Assembly: GCA_002699585.1 (NCBI GenBank)
Contig: PABP01000010.1
Span: 1 to 64,000, forward strand
Length of the DNA: 64,000 bases
Direction: 5' to 3'
Source: Anaerolineaceae bacterium
GTDB taxonomy: Bacteria; Chloroflexota; Anaerolineae; Aggregatilineales; Phototrophicaceae
Made by a program: the position numbers and the translations under genes. Within the stretch, counting starts at the first letter, position 1; every line of letters begins with the position of its first letter. The notes below the pieces were generated by a model. The model had not been told where the DNA came from. It did not search any database and saw only the letters and a program-made list of their open reading frames with translations. Shown in pieces: positions 35,763-45,486 of this stretch.

Positions 35763-36734
35763 ATGGACGAAGTCATACCTGAACTGATTATCCAGACCAA
35801 AGACCTGTGGAAGAACTTCGGCGATTTCCAGGCGGTGCGCGGCGTATCGTTATCGGTACCTGCCGGCTCGATCTATGGGTTTGTTGGGCCGAACGGCGCG
35901 GGCAAAACCACGACCATGCGCATCCTGACCACCCTGACGCGCCCTACCAGCGGCGAAGCCTGGGTCGCGGGCCACAGCGTACTGGAAGATCGGCGTGCGG
36001 TGCGGCGGGCCATCGGCTACATGCCGGATGAGTTCGGCGTCTACGAAGACCTGCGTGTCTGGGAATACCTGGATTTCTTCGCCGCCTGCTATGACATCCC
36101 GGAGAAGAACCGCAAGCGCTTGGTGGGTGACCTGCTGGAACTGGTGGACCTGGCCCATCGTCGGGAAGACATGGTCGATAAGCTCAGTAAGGGTATGAAG
36201 CAGCGCCTATCATTGGCACGCACCCTGGCCCATGATCCGCAGGTGCTGATTTTAGATGAACCTGCCAGCGGCCTCGACCCGCGTGCCCGTGTGGAAATCC
36301 GCGAGCTATTGGGTGAATTGGCCAATATGGGCAAGGCTATTTTCTTCTCGTCGCACATTCTGGCCGATGTTGAAGACATCTGCTCACATATCGGCATCAT
36401 CGAAGCCGGACAGATCATCATGGAAGGCAGCATCGACGAACTGAAGCAAGAACTCATGGAAACGCGCGAGATTATCATCAGCGTGCGCGACCGTGAAGTC
36501 GCCGAAGTCGTTGTCGCCACCGTGAATGGCATTCAGGATGTGGCAAATGTGGAGATCATCACCCCGAAAGCCGGACGATTCCGTGTGCGCGTGGATTTCA
36601 TGGGCGATGATGAGGGCATCGCGGCCATAAATCGCGCCCTGGTCGCCGCCGATATCGACGTACTCGGCTTTGTTGAAGAAGAAGGCGATCTGGAGCACAT
36701 GTTCATGCGCGTGACGAAAGGGCTGGTTACCTAG
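35763..36734 (+). CDS. ABC transporter ATPase (CcmA/GldA-like)
   Basis: 323 residues. Walker A GPNGAGKTT, signature LSKGMKQRL, Walker B VLILDEPASGLDP and the switch His in FFSSHIL. A C-terminal DUF4162-like tail (~90 residues) as in exporters of the CcmA class. It would energise the permease at 38223. The next gene, unlike it in composition, begins 6 bases after its stop. Confidence 0.93.
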   Translation: MDEVIPELIIQTKDLWKNFGDFQAVRGVSLSVPAGSIYGFVGPNGAGKTTTMRILTTLTRPTSGEAWVAGHSVLEDRRAVRRAIGYMPDEFGVYEDLRVWEYLDFFAACYDIPEKNRKRLVGDLLELVDLAHRREDMVDKLSKGMKQRLSLARTLAHDPQVLILDEPASGLDPRARVEIRELLGELANMGKAIFFSSHILADVEDICSHIGIIEAGQIIMEGSIDELKQELMETREIIISVRDREVAEVVVATVNGIQDVANVEIITPKAGRFRVRVDFMGDDEGIAAINRALVAADIDVLGFVEEEGDLEHMFMRVTKGLVT

Positions 36735-36739
36735 TCGCC

Positions 36740-38188
36740 ATGAGACGCTTCTGGCTTGCTTTACTCGTTTGCATGGTTGCTTCATCATCTGTGATAGCGC
36801 AATACCCAGAAGCGCTATGTGATTCGCACGAAGATGCTGTTTTGGCGTCTGAATCTATTTGCCATGAATACATGGCTTGCGTCCAAGACACGCCATATGA
36901 GGAACGAGACGTATTTTGCTATTTCCAGACATATACTGATCTACTCGAGCAGTGCCAGACGACAACTGAGCGTACCGACTGCCTCGAATTATCGACCATG
37001 TATATGACGCGATTCAACGCAATGTACGGTTATAATCCTGATTTGCACAAAAATGTACTAGCATTTTATGAAGCTGGAAAATATGCAAAAGCAATTCAAA
37101 TGCTTTCTGAAGATTTTTATAGCCCTGAGCAAGGCTTTATCTATGCTACCGATTTGGTCTACGCCATTCTCTATCAAGCACAGGACCAAAATGACAAAGC
37201 CTTAGAAACATATTCCAATGTTATCCGTCACCGATACGATCATGCAATCGCATACTATCTTAGAGGTAAATTGTATCAAGAACTCGGGTACATCGAACAA
37301 GCTTCCCGAGACTTCTACTATTACAGTATCTACGCAATACCGGCTCTTTGGGATCTCCTACAGCCCTCTGGACCGATTTTCTCAATACCTCAAGAATTGG
37401 CAGCATGGAAACTTTATCCTGTTGTGATCTTATATAGTAGCCCCGGTGGGGAAACAATAGAGGACTTAACATTAGAGCCAGCAACACCTATTCAGATCAC
37501 GTACCTTGATGATGGCGATACGGCCTTGTTTGCCAATATGCCTGATGAATATCATCCTTTTGTTTCGAGTCGGCCACTTCTGATTCCTCGAAATGAAACA
37601 AGGAGTTTTAGGCTGCAATATGACAGTCTCGTGTCAGTAGACTATGTGATCAAATTGGGTCGAGAATCATATGACTGGATTTTCGCTGGGGGATTAGGCC
37701 TCAACTATGGAGGCAAGACTATAGCCTTCTCACAGGATAATATGAGCTTGTATGAAACGACTGTTTATTCCGAGTCAAGCTCTGGTGCTTATTACATTCT
37801 TTATCCAGCGAGTGAACCGGATCCGCGCGAGGCATTAGAACGACCATGTGAAGGATTGCCCATGTCATGGTTACTGATTGGCGACAGTTTACATCATACC
37901 GATAATTATTCTGGGCATGAAATCCTCGATCAAGTAGATTCAGAAGTCGTCGTCGTTCCATATCCTTATTCCTCACGTAACAGTGACGAACCTCAGCCAC
38001 AGATTACAGTCATTGACGGACCTGTGTGTGGAAATGAACATGTATGGTGGCAAGTTTCTGTTGACGACGAAATTGTTGGATGGATATCCGACGATTATGG
38101 TCTACTCCCAGAGCGCGTAAGTGCCGTTTTGTACGACTATGAAATATTCCCAACACTCGACGACCTGATCGAAATAGCAAATGACTAA
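36740..38188 (+). CDS. secreted TPR plus SH3-like protein, AT-rich insert A
   Basis: 482 residues. Signal peptide (MRRFWLALLVCMVASSSVIAQ), a Cys-rich segment (residues ~27-90), TPR-like helices (ALETYSNVIRHRYDHAIAYYLRGKLYQELGYIEQASRDF) given in part as AIAYYLRGKLYQELGYIEQ, a middle beta domain and a C-terminal SH3-like module (IDGPVCGNEHVWWQV, GWISDDYGLLP). Its closest match in the window is 39621. It is AT-rich and breaks an otherwise GC-rich ABC locus between ATPase and permease. Exported; role unknown. Confidence 0.75.
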   Translation: MRRFWLALLVCMVASSSVIAQYPEALCDSHEDAVLASESICHEYMACVQDTPYEERDVFCYFQTYTDLLEQCQTTTERTDCLELSTMYMTRFNAMYGYNPDLHKNVLAFYEAGKYAKAIQMLSEDFYSPEQGFIYATDLVYAILYQAQDQNDKALETYSNVIRHRYDHAIAYYLRGKLYQELGYIEQASRDFYYYSIYAIPALWDLLQPSGPIFSIPQELAAWKLYPVVILYSSPGGETIEDLTLEPATPIQITYLDDGDTALFANMPDEYHPFVSSRPLLIPRNETRSFRLQYDSLVSVDYVIKLGRESYDWIFAGGLGLNYGGKTIAFSQDNMSLYETTVYSESSSGAYYILYPASEPDPREALERPCEGLPMSWLLIGDSLHHTDNYSGHEILDQVDSEVVVVPYPYSSRNSDEPQPQITVIDGPVCGNEHVWWQVSVDDEIVGWISDDYGLLPERVSAVLYDYEIFPTLDDLIEIAND

Positions 38189-38222
38189 ATGCTGACCGCT
38201 AAAAGCTGAAAGCTTCTTAACC

Positions 38223-39611
38223 ATGACCGAATTCCTAAAAACTGGCTTCTCTGGCATCCGAACAATATTTGGCGGTGGCAACGCCGAAGCTGACGCCTGG
38301 ATCGATACCGCCAGCGACAACCTCACCCCGCGTGAGGCACTGATTCAGCAGGTATCCAAGTGGCAGTTATGGGCCGCCATCCTGCATGGACTGGCTGCGC
38401 TCATGCTGGGCATCTTGATGTTCGCCACGCCCAACACCAGCGCAAACCTGGGCAACACGCTGTTCAGCGCGGCGGCGGGCCTCCCCGGACAAGCCCTCTT
38501 GCTAACGATCATCGGCCTGCTGGCCAACATGACCGCGCTGCTGCTGCTGGCAGTCGCCACCATGGCCCAGGAAGTCTGGACATGGCCCTTTTTGGTGTTG
38601 ATTATCATGCTCAATGGGCTGGCCCTGGTCGCCTGGGGATTTTTGCCCGCGATTTTGTTGTTCGTCAGTCTGATCTATCCGGTCATCCTTATGGTGCGCG
38701 ATGTACGCGCATGGCACGCCAACCCGGTCAGTACCAAGGAACTGCGTGGTCGCATGCGCGGCGTGCGTGCCTTCGCCATCATCACCATCTTCCTGGTGCT
38801 GATGAGCGCCTTCACCGTGCTGCTCTATCTGGTCCAACTGCCCGCTGTGACAGGTGGCCGCACCATCATCACCGGTGAACTGGGGCGTTTGCTGTTCATT
38901 GGCGTAGTCGGCATCGAACTGGTTCTGGTGATCTTCATCGTTCCGGCGCTGACAGCTGGGGCCATCAGTGGCGAACGCGAACGCAAGACCTATGATCTGC
39001 TGCAAACGACGCTGCTTAGTGCCCCCATGTTCATGGTCGGCAAGATGGAATCCGCATTGGGTTATATCGTGCTGCTGCTCGCTTCGGCCATTCCGCTGCA
39101 AAGCATCGCCTTCTTATTCGGCGGCGTTGGCGAAACGGAAGTCATTATTGCTTTTGTGGTGCTGATGGTCACCGGGCTGGTATTAGGCGCACTCGGTCTG
39201 TTCTACTCCGCCCAGACCGAACGTACCCTGACCTCGACTGTGCGCGTCTATACTGTCGCGCTGGCGCTGTGCTTCGGCCTGCCGATTGTCGGCTCGCTGC
39301 TATTCAACAATGCCTATAGCAATGCCATCAGCGGCTTACCCGCCCTGACAACGACCTCGCCCGTACGGGAAACGCTGGCCATCTATGGCGATATGATCAT
39401 CACCAGCCTGAACCCGATTACAGCAGCGTTCAGTACCCAGCAAATGCTCATCGACCATCAGCAGATTGGTGTGCTGCAAGTACAACTCGCCAGCAACGGC
39501 GCGACCATTCCGGTGCTCTCCCCCTGGCTGCTGCTGACGCTCATCTATCTGGCCCTGACCGCCGTGCTGATCCTGCTCTCCATCCGACGAATGCGCCGCA
39601 GCGCTTTGTAG
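38223..39611 (+). CDS. ABC-2-type transporter permease
   Basis: 462 residues with about 12 hydrophobic segments. The block SGERERKTYDLLQTTLL is the classic cytoplasmic ABC-2 helix that contacts the ATPase. Both ends have hydrophilic stretches. Likely the channel for the ATPase at 35763; the pair lies either side of insert A. Cargo unknown. Confidence 0.85.
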   Translation: MTEFLKTGFSGIRTIFGGGNAEADAWIDTASDNLTPREALIQQVSKWQLWAAILHGLAALMLGILMFATPNTSANLGNTLFSAAAGLPGQALLLTIIGLLANMTALLLLAVATMAQEVWTWPFLVLIIMLNGLALVAWGFLPAILLFVSLIYPVILMVRDVRAWHANPVSTKELRGRMRGVRAFAIITIFLVLMSAFTVLLYLVQLPAVTGGRTIITGELGRLLFIGVVGIELVLVIFIVPALTAGAISGERERKTYDLLQTTLLSAPMFMVGKMESALGYIVLLLASAIPLQSIAFLFGGVGETEVIIAFVVLMVTGLVLGALGLFYSAQTERTLTSTVRVYTVALALCFGLPIVGSLLFNNAYSNAISGLPALTTTSPVRETLAIYGDMIITSLNPITAAFSTQQMLIDHQQIGVLQVQLASNGATIPVLSPWLLLTLIYLALTAVLILLSIRRMRRSAL

Positions 39612-39620
39612 GAGAACGAT

Positions 39621-41111
39621 TTGAATCAACCAACTTGGCACATTCTTGTAGTCGTAGCACTTTTAGCCCTTGTTACCTCTGGGCTTGTTGCTCAAGATGA
39701 TCCGGTTGAAGCCGAACTCAATCGTCTTAGGAGATGGTGCATCCCACCGGACATTGCGCCAACACCAGAGACACCACAATTGGAATGTGAAGCCTACATC
39801 AGCTGCGTTTTGTCATCCCATAGCAATAACTGTTATTTTGATTCTTTCATAGAATTGCTCAATTGGTGTGAAGCTGAATCGCAGAACAATTGCTTTGATT
39901 TTGCTGTCATGAACAGTACATATTTCGCTGCAATTGGAAGTCATGCTGCAACTTATGATCTATTCTTTATGGCATTCGATCCAGAAAATGATTATTCAGA
40001 TTCCCTTGAACAGTACACCTTGGCTGTTGATGTTCCCAATTTTGTAACCGAATTAGCACACGCCGTTATCTTGAAAAACCAGGGTAATTTGCAGGCAGCC
40101 ATTGAAGCTATAAATGAATCAATACGGTTACAAACATTAAATCCGATTGCGTACTACATGCGTGGCAATATTTACCTTAATTTGTCTATGGAAGACCGTG
40201 CGGCACGCGATTTCTACACATATAGCATTCTCGCACCAGAGAATCTACTCGATATTTTACCGACACCAGAATCCATTTTTTCTATGCCTGATAATTCGGA
40301 AGAATGGTTGCTATATCCTGTTTTTTCCAGAGGCATCTCACCTGGGCCAATAACGCTCAATGATCTTACACACCTAGCGCCTACGTCTGTAACAATTAGC
40401 CTTATCGACGAGAATACCTTCGCAACTATAAACCTCGTTGATTACAGCAGAAGCGTTGACGGTGGAATCACGTTTCTGCATTATATTGACCCCAATTCAG
40501 ATATCGTTTATCCGTACTACGTATATGAAGATGACCAACGTGCTTACAGATATTTCGCAGAAGCGAGCAGTTACGTAGAGCCGTTTTCCGACTGGGGATC
40601 CGATGGATACAGTGTCACCATCGTCGGAAATGATGACATGTACTCCGCTTATTCTGAAATAGAGCGTTTTGAATCAGGCTATTATTCTCATATGATTTTA
40701 TTACACACGGATGATCAGGATCCTCGTCAGGAATTAGAACGTCTATGCGAGGGTTTGCCCATGTCATACCTGAGACTTGGTGACAAATTGACGGATAGCG
40801 ACGGCTTCAACATGATATATCTTGACCTTTACCATGAACCTGACGGCGAGAAAATAATGATTAACGACTATTTTTCATTCGGCAATTGGTGGCGGGAGAA
40901 TGATCACCCGAATGTAGTCGTCACCGATGGGCCAGTGTGTGGGGAAGAATATGTATGGTGGCAAATCAATTCCGATGAACAAGTGGGATGGATTCCCGAC
41001 CAGCTTAGAGTGTTACCTGATGAGCTATTCACCCAATTTGCATATGGTCCCCTACCCACCCTTGAAGAACTCATAGAATTATCGCATCGAGTAGAACAAA
41101 GCAACGAGTAA
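39621..41111 (+). CDS. secreted TPR plus SH3-like protein, AT-rich insert B
   Basis: 496 residues, paralogue of the gene at 36740: the same Cys-rich N-terminus (CEAYISCVLSS), TPR block (NPIAYYMRGNIYLNLSMEDRA), the shared PIFSIP / SIFSMP segment and C-terminal SH3-like module (DGPVCGEEYVWWQIN, VGWIPDQLRVLP). Start is TTG with GGAGA 5 bases upstream, 9 bases after the permease stop. Distinctly AT-rich. Probably arose by duplication of insert A or by the same route of entry. Confidence 0.75.
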   Translation: MNQPTWHILVVVALLALVTSGLVAQDDPVEAELNRLRRWCIPPDIAPTPETPQLECEAYISCVLSSHSNNCYFDSFIELLNWCEAESQNNCFDFAVMNSTYFAAIGSHAATYDLFFMAFDPENDYSDSLEQYTLAVDVPNFVTELAHAVILKNQGNLQAAIEAINESIRLQTLNPIAYYMRGNIYLNLSMEDRAARDFYTYSILAPENLLDILPTPESIFSMPDNSEEWLLYPVFSRGISPGPITLNDLTHLAPTSVTISLIDENTFATINLVDYSRSVDGGITFLHYIDPNSDIVYPYYVYEDDQRAYRYFAEASSYVEPFSDWGSDGYSVTIVGNDDMYSAYSEIERFESGYYSHMILLHTDDQDPRQELERLCEGLPMSYLRLGDKLTDSDGFNMIYLDLYHEPDGEKIMINDYFSFGNWWRENDHPNVVVTDGPVCGEEYVWWQINSDEQVGWIPDQLRVLPDELFTQFAYGPLPTLEELIELSHRVEQSNE

Positions 41112-41266
41112 GTGCGCAGAACCTTGTTCACCATATCGCGGACATGGTTGTGGCTGTGTTTGGAAATCGCATCCTGAGCGTGTACCTGGGCGGCAGCTTT
41201 AGCCGCGGCCAACTCTCGGAAACCAGTGACCGAGATAGGAACACGGGCATCACAAAAAGCGTCTGA
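41112..41266 (+). pseudogene. nucleotidyltransferase fragment
   Basis: The frame reads LVHHIADMVVAVFGNRI, LSVYLGGSFSRGQLSETSDRD and stops at 41264. GSFSRG followed 6 residues later by SDRD is the GS-x(10-11)-DxD motif of minimal nucleotidyltransferases. The rest of the domain is missing. It lies right after insert B, so it is likely a relic of an insertion. If read from the ATG at 41144 it would give only 40 residues. Confidence 0.55.
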
Positions 41267-41477
41267 TATGCAACAAGCCATACCTGCCTGGAACCGGATA
41301 ACATCTTCACAGACTCAGATGATAATATGTCAATCATGGCCCACCCGGCCCTGAAACTGAGTGAATGCCCTGGTAGTCTCTGAGGTACAATGGAGCCGTC
41401 GGCAAATTAACTTGCCAAAAATGGGCTGATCCACACAGGGTGAGCCACGACCTAAAGATAGCCTATCGAGTACAAAA
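41267..41477. other. intergenic region upstream of the Q-rich gene
   Basis: With the fragment before it, this forms a 366-base gap between full-length genes. TACAAT at 41387-41392 is a possible -10, without a good -35. No other feature is seen. Confidence 0.3.
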
Positions 41478-43277
41478 ATGGCCCAGATCGCCAAGCAACA
41501 ACACATCACCGACATCGAAAGCACGCTCAATAGCTGGGAAGCCCGCTGGCGGATGAATCGCCTGCTGCTGACCCTGCCGCTGGCGCTGGCTGTGCTGCTG
41601 GCGATCACGATTTTGGCCGTGCTGCTGATTCGCGCGGGTGGTCTGCTGCCGATGCGCCAACTGCTGCCGATTGTCGGCCTGTTCCTGGGTGTCAGTATCG
41701 GCGCGATTGTGGCCTGGTTTGGTTTGCGCCGCCGACCACTGTTGCAGTCCGCACAGCAATTTGACCGTCAGTTTGGGCTGCAAGAACGCCTTTCCACGGC
41801 CCTGGAACTGACCGATGGCCATATTCAGACCCTGCCGGAAATCGCCCGCAGGCAGTTGGAAGATGCCGCCCTAATCGCGGAACAGGTCGATGTTCGCCAG
41901 TATATTCGCTTTGAAATGCGCTGGCTGCACTGGCTGGCAGTGGTCGTGCTGGCGATTGTACTGGCCATTCTGCTGCTGATCCCCGATACGGGCAGCGGCG
42001 CGTTCAGCAACCCGGCAGCCGATGCCGCCATTGCGGAAGCGGTCGAGGATGTGCGTGACATGACCGAGGCCGTCGCCAACGAAACCGAACTGACATCCGA
42101 GGAACGCGAGGACTTGCTGCAATCACTGGAACAGGCCCTTGATGACTTGGAGGAACCCAATACCAGCCCGGAAGAGGCTTTTGCAGCGGTCAGCAATTTG
42201 GAAGAAGAACTGCGCCAGCAGGCCAACGACCTGCGTGAGTCCAACCAGGTTCAGCAGGGGGAGTACGATACCGCTGCGGAAACGCTCGATCAGGCACTAA
42301 ACGAAATCGGTGGCAGCGAAACGCCTGACGACATTCAGAGCCTGGAAGAAAATCTGCAAGCGATGCAAGAGGCCCTCGACAGCCTGACGCCAGAACAGCA
42401 GCAACAGCTCAGTGAGGCTATGCAACAGGCTGCTCAACAGCTCGCCAACAGTCCCGAACTGCAACAAGCGCTGGAGCAAGCCGCCCAGGCTATGCAGCAG
42501 GGTGATAACCAGATGACACAGGAGCAGCTCGAACAAGCCCTTGAGCAGCTTCAGCAGCAGCAGGAACAACAACAGCAGCGCGAACAAGCCGCCGAAAATA
42601 TGGAGCAGCAGGCGGATACAGCCAACGAAGCCGCCGACCAGATCGCTGAGGCCGAACAGCAGCAGGCCAATCAGCAAGCCAACCCGCAGCAAAGTGAACC
42701 AAGCGATCAGGGCGAGCAAAACCAGCAAAGCGGCGATTCCCCGTCCAGCCAGCAGTCCGAGGATGCCCAACCCGGCCAGGGCCAGGAAGGCGAACAGGCC
42801 AGTTCCGAAAGTGAAAGCGAATCCGCCCAACCCGGTGACCAACCCGGCAATCAGCAGGGGCAGCAAGGCGAAGGTGCCCAGATGCAAGAGGGCAACCAGA
42901 GCATGCAGGGCCAGGAAGGCGGCGGCGCAGGTGATGGCGAAGGCGGCCAGGACAGCGGTCCAGCGGCTCCCGGTGAAATTGATACGGGGAATAACCCCGA
43001 TGGCGAAGGCGAATCTACGTATGAAGAGGTCTATGCGCCGCAGCGACTAGATGCCCAGGGCAGCAACGACATCCAGCTAGAGTCCGACCCTGGCGACCAA
43101 CCTGCGATGGAAGGCGAATTCCAGGAAAACCCGGAGGGTGAATCGACCGTGCCCTATAATCAAGTGTTCCAGGACTACGCCGACGCGGTCAATCGCACCA
43201 TCGAAAGCGACTATGTACCGCTGGGCCTGCGCGGCGTCATCCGCGAGTACTTTAGCTCACTCGACCCGCAGAATTAG
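41478..43277 (+). CDS. membrane-anchored coiled-coil, Q/E-rich protein (DUF4175-like)
   Basis: 599 residues. Two membrane helices at about 28-50 and 58-80, a short ordered segment (QQFDRQFGLQERLSTALEL), a third helix near 155, then ~150 residues of long coiled coil and a Gln/Glu/Ser/Gly-rich low-complexity stretch (~300-520). The final ~60 residues are ordered again and end with GLRGVIREYFSSLDPQN. The layout is like DUF4175-type proteins found with MoxR/VWA genes. The last 57 bases are repeated at 43701 and in part at 45487. Confidence 0.75.
   Translation: MAQIAKQQHITDIESTLNSWEARWRMNRLLLTLPLALAVLLAITILAVLLIRAGGLLPMRQLLPIVGLFLGVSIGAIVAWFGLRRRPLLQSAQQFDRQFGLQERLSTALELTDGHIQTLPEIARRQLEDAALIAEQVDVRQYIRFEMRWLHWLAVVVLAIVLAILLLIPDTGSGAFSNPAADAAIAEAVEDVRDMTEAVANETELTSEEREDLLQSLEQALDDLEEPNTSPEEAFAAVSNLEEELRQQANDLRESNQVQQGEYDTAAETLDQALNEIGGSETPDDIQSLEENLQAMQEALDSLTPEQQQQLSEAMQQAAQQLANSPELQQALEQAAQAMQQGDNQMTQEQLEQALEQLQQQQEQQQQREQAAENMEQQADTANEAADQIAEAEQQQANQQANPQQSEPSDQGEQNQQSGDSPSSQQSEDAQPGQGQEGEQASSESESESAQPGDQPGNQQGQQGEGAQMQEGNQSMQGQEGGGAGDGEGGQDSGPAAPGEIDTGNNPDGEGESTYEEVYAPQRLDAQGSNDIQLESDPGDQPAMEGEFQENPEGESTVPYNQVFQDYADAVNRTIESDYVPLGLRGVIREYFSSLDPQN
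43218..43274 (+). repeat. 3'-end repeat, copy 1 (inside the Q-rich gene)
   Basis: 57 bases coding PLGLRGVIREYFSSLDPQN. Copy 2 (43701-43757) matches at 55 of 57 positions. Copy 3 (45487-45539) matches 48 of 53 of the corresponding 43227-43279 stretch. All three have the same orientation. Confidence 0.9.
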
Positions 43278-43291
43278 GGTGATCATGATAC

Positions 43292-43666
43292 TTAATCTTC
43301 CCAGAATACTTCTATAACACCGTACAAGCGATCAAAAGTTTGCGAGATTACTTTTCGCCTCTCGATAACATATTCGGCCGTTGGCTCGTAAACGTGAATA
43401 GTACGATCAAACGTATCAAGATAGTCTTTCTTCCATCTAGATACTTCTTCCAGTTCAACTTGTGGATAGGTCTCATACTTTTCAAGCAATGTCGACAGTA
43501 TGTCTATATTGCCGACAATGTGCGAATTTCCAAAATCGTCGTATAGCGATGTGTCAGCCTCACGTAAAAACGTCTCCCGAATATTCTTGACTATTCCAAT
43601 GATGAGTTCGTCAAGAACATTCAAGGCATCATCACTATCAAAATTTCCAAAACCCCAGATACTCAT
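43292..43666 (-). CDS. DUF4259-domain protein
   Basis: 124 residues. Begins MSIWGFGNFDSDDALNVLDEL, the DUF4259 opening (WGxGxFDNDDAxDFLDEL). AT-rich. The family occurs among immunity-like genes and orphans; function not known. It sits antisense between copies 1 and 2 of the repeated gene end, so it may have arrived as a cassette. Confidence 0.82.
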   Translation of the reverse strand: MSIWGFGNFDSDDALNVLDELIIGIVKNIRETFLREADTSLYDDFGNSHIVGNIDILSTLLEKYETYPQVELEEVSRWKKDYLDTFDRTIHVYEPTAEYVIERRKVISQTFDRLYGVIEVFWED

Positions 43667-43700
43667 TTGTTTACCTGCCTATCATCGTAGTTTATATTTG

Positions 43701-43757
43701 CCGCTGGGCCTGCGCGGTGTCATCCGCGAGTACTTTAGCTCCCTCGACCCGCAGAAT
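43701..43757 (+). repeat. 3'-end repeat, copy 2
   Basis: Near-perfect copy of the end of the Q-rich gene, but the frame's TAG stop is replaced by GAATGAATATG. It follows the start of the DUF4259 gene by 34 bases and ends 11 bases before the GH3 stop. Confidence 0.9.
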
Positions 43758-43768
43758 GAATATGTCCG

Positions 43769-45400
43769 TTAGTCAATTGGCCAGCGTTTGATCTCGACTT
43801 TGGGCATACGTACAGGCAGCGTCCCCACAGGTTCGATTTCCCCAAGCAGCACCTTGACCGCTGCCCGTTGTGAGCAGCCGCTGTTGCCATAGGCGCCCAG
43901 GAGCCGCGGTACGGGCGGCAGTTCATGGAGGACATACGGGCTACCAAAAGCGGTATAGGCCACTTTGGGATGCGTACGATAAATCGACCGCCAGCCCCAG
44001 GTACGGAACGTATCCGTTACACGGATGTTAGCAAGCGTCGCAAACGGTATGTTGTCGAGGTTGACGAATATCAGATCGACGTCTTCTGCTTTCTGACGCA
44101 GCTCGTCGCTGGTCGGGTTGAGAAGATGCTCGACTTGCAAGCCGCGCTCACGCAATTCCTGATCGAACACGTCCAGGTCGCCGTGGCCCATATGCGGCGC
44201 TAGATTCCCGATAGTGACCGTCAGCGCCTTCTCGCCGCCCTGTATGTCAAAGGCCAAATCATCGCCTGCACGCAGCACGGTGATGCTCTTATCAGCCATC
44301 GCCTGGGCAGCATCCTGGAACCTGACTTGCTGTTCCTGCGATGGCGCCGATACTGTCACATCCTCAAAGAGGTTCAGGCGGGCTTTCATTTCCAGCACAC
44401 GCTTGGCCGCTTCATAAATGCGGTCTTCGGAGACACGGCCATCGTGCACCCCCTGCAACAAACGATCAAAATCATGTTCAGGCACGGCATTCAAATAAAT
44501 ATCAATCCCGGCTGCGATGCTCTCCACCACGAGATCTTCCGCCTTAGCCCGAGTAGTGAACCCGATCATGCTGGCATTATCAGAGACAATGAGTCCGTCA
44601 TAGCCCAATTCCTGGCGCAGCAGATCAACCAGTATTTTGCGGCTGATGGTCGCTGGCGGCGCGTCTTCTGGGTGCGCTTGATAGCCCTGATAATCCGGCA
44701 GCGCAATATGCCCCGGCATGATGCACATCACGCCAGCGTCGATAACCGCTTTCCAGACGACGCCGTAAGTTTCCAGCCATTGGTCAAAAGGCAGGCTGTT
44801 GATCGTTGTAATAAGATGCTGATCACGGTCGTCGATGCCATCACCGGGGAAGTGTTTGGCCGTCGCCGCAACACCGCGCTGCTGCATGGCCTGTAGCCAG
44901 ATGGTCGCCAATCGGCTCACCCTGGCCGGGTCATCACCCATCGAGCGAATATTGGTGATCGGATTGTTGAAGTTGTAGTTGAGGTCGATCACCGGGTTGA
45001 ACAGCCAGTTGACACCCACATAGCGCGCTTCGGTTGCGATAGCTTCGCCCATCGTGGCGACCAGAACTTCATCATTGGCTGCGCCGATGCCCATCGACCA
45101 GGGGAATTCAGTCCCGTAGCCGCGTAATTCTGCCGCGCCGTGTTCCATATTGGCTGGCACCAACAGCGGAATCGCTGCGTGCTGCTGTAGCTCACTGAGG
45201 AAGCTGCGGTAGCCCTCGGCTGTTTCCGAGCGTGCCCTGGCCGCGCCGAAAGGCACTTTTTCCATCAAGGGCAGCCAATAATCCATCGAATCGTTGAACT
45301 GAGAGATACACAGGAGTTGGCCAACAGCTTCTTCTAAAGACAGGCCGCTGAGTGTTTTGTCGACCCACTGCGATTGCTGGGTCGTGAGCGCTTGCAACAT
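43769..45400 (-). CDS. glycoside hydrolase family 3 (NagZ-like beta-N-acetylhexosaminidase)
   Basis: 543 residues, soluble, no signal peptide. The N-terminal GH3 barrel has KHFPGDG (182-188), the histidine-rich loop GIDDRDQH used as acid/base in NagZ, and the nucleophile Asp in VSDNASM (D274). A second domain of about 190 residues follows, as in longer clostridial and Chloroflexota NagZ-like enzymes. Likely releases N-acetylglucosamine from cell-wall fragments; substrate by family only. GC-rich like the host background. It lies between repeat copies 2 and 3. Confidence 0.88.
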   Translation of the reverse strand: MLQALTTQQSQWVDKTLSGLSLEEAVGQLLCISQFNDSMDYWLPLMEKVPFGAARARSETAEGYRSFLSELQQHAAIPLLVPANMEHGAAELRGYGTEFPWSMGIGAANDEVLVATMGEAIATEARYVGVNWLFNPVIDLNYNFNNPITNIRSMGDDPARVSRLATIWLQAMQQRGVAATAKHFPGDGIDDRDQHLITTINSLPFDQWLETYGVVWKAVIDAGVMCIMPGHIALPDYQGYQAHPEDAPPATISRKILVDLLRQELGYDGLIVSDNASMIGFTTRAKAEDLVVESIAAGIDIYLNAVPEHDFDRLLQGVHDGRVSEDRIYEAAKRVLEMKARLNLFEDVTVSAPSQEQQVRFQDAAQAMADKSITVLRAGDDLAFDIQGGEKALTVTIGNLAPHMGHGDLDVFDQELRERGLQVEHLLNPTSDELRQKAEDVDLIFVNLDNIPFATLANIRVTDTFRTWGWRSIYRTHPKVAYTAFGSPYVLHELPPVPRLLGAYGNSGCSQRAAVKVLLGEIEPVGTLPVRMPKVEIKRWPID

Positions 45401-45486
45401 AAAAAGTCTCCTCGTAAAAATCTAGTTAGCACACAAGACTAATTGAATGATTTAACTATAGCGCAAAACAGTGCCCAAGCCCTTCA

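Noticed and set aside
42297-42887. 196-residue Leu-rich minus-strand frame resembling a membrane protein
   Set aside because: It is the complement of the CAG/GAA-rich coiled-coil coding stretch, which gives poly-Leu in antisense.
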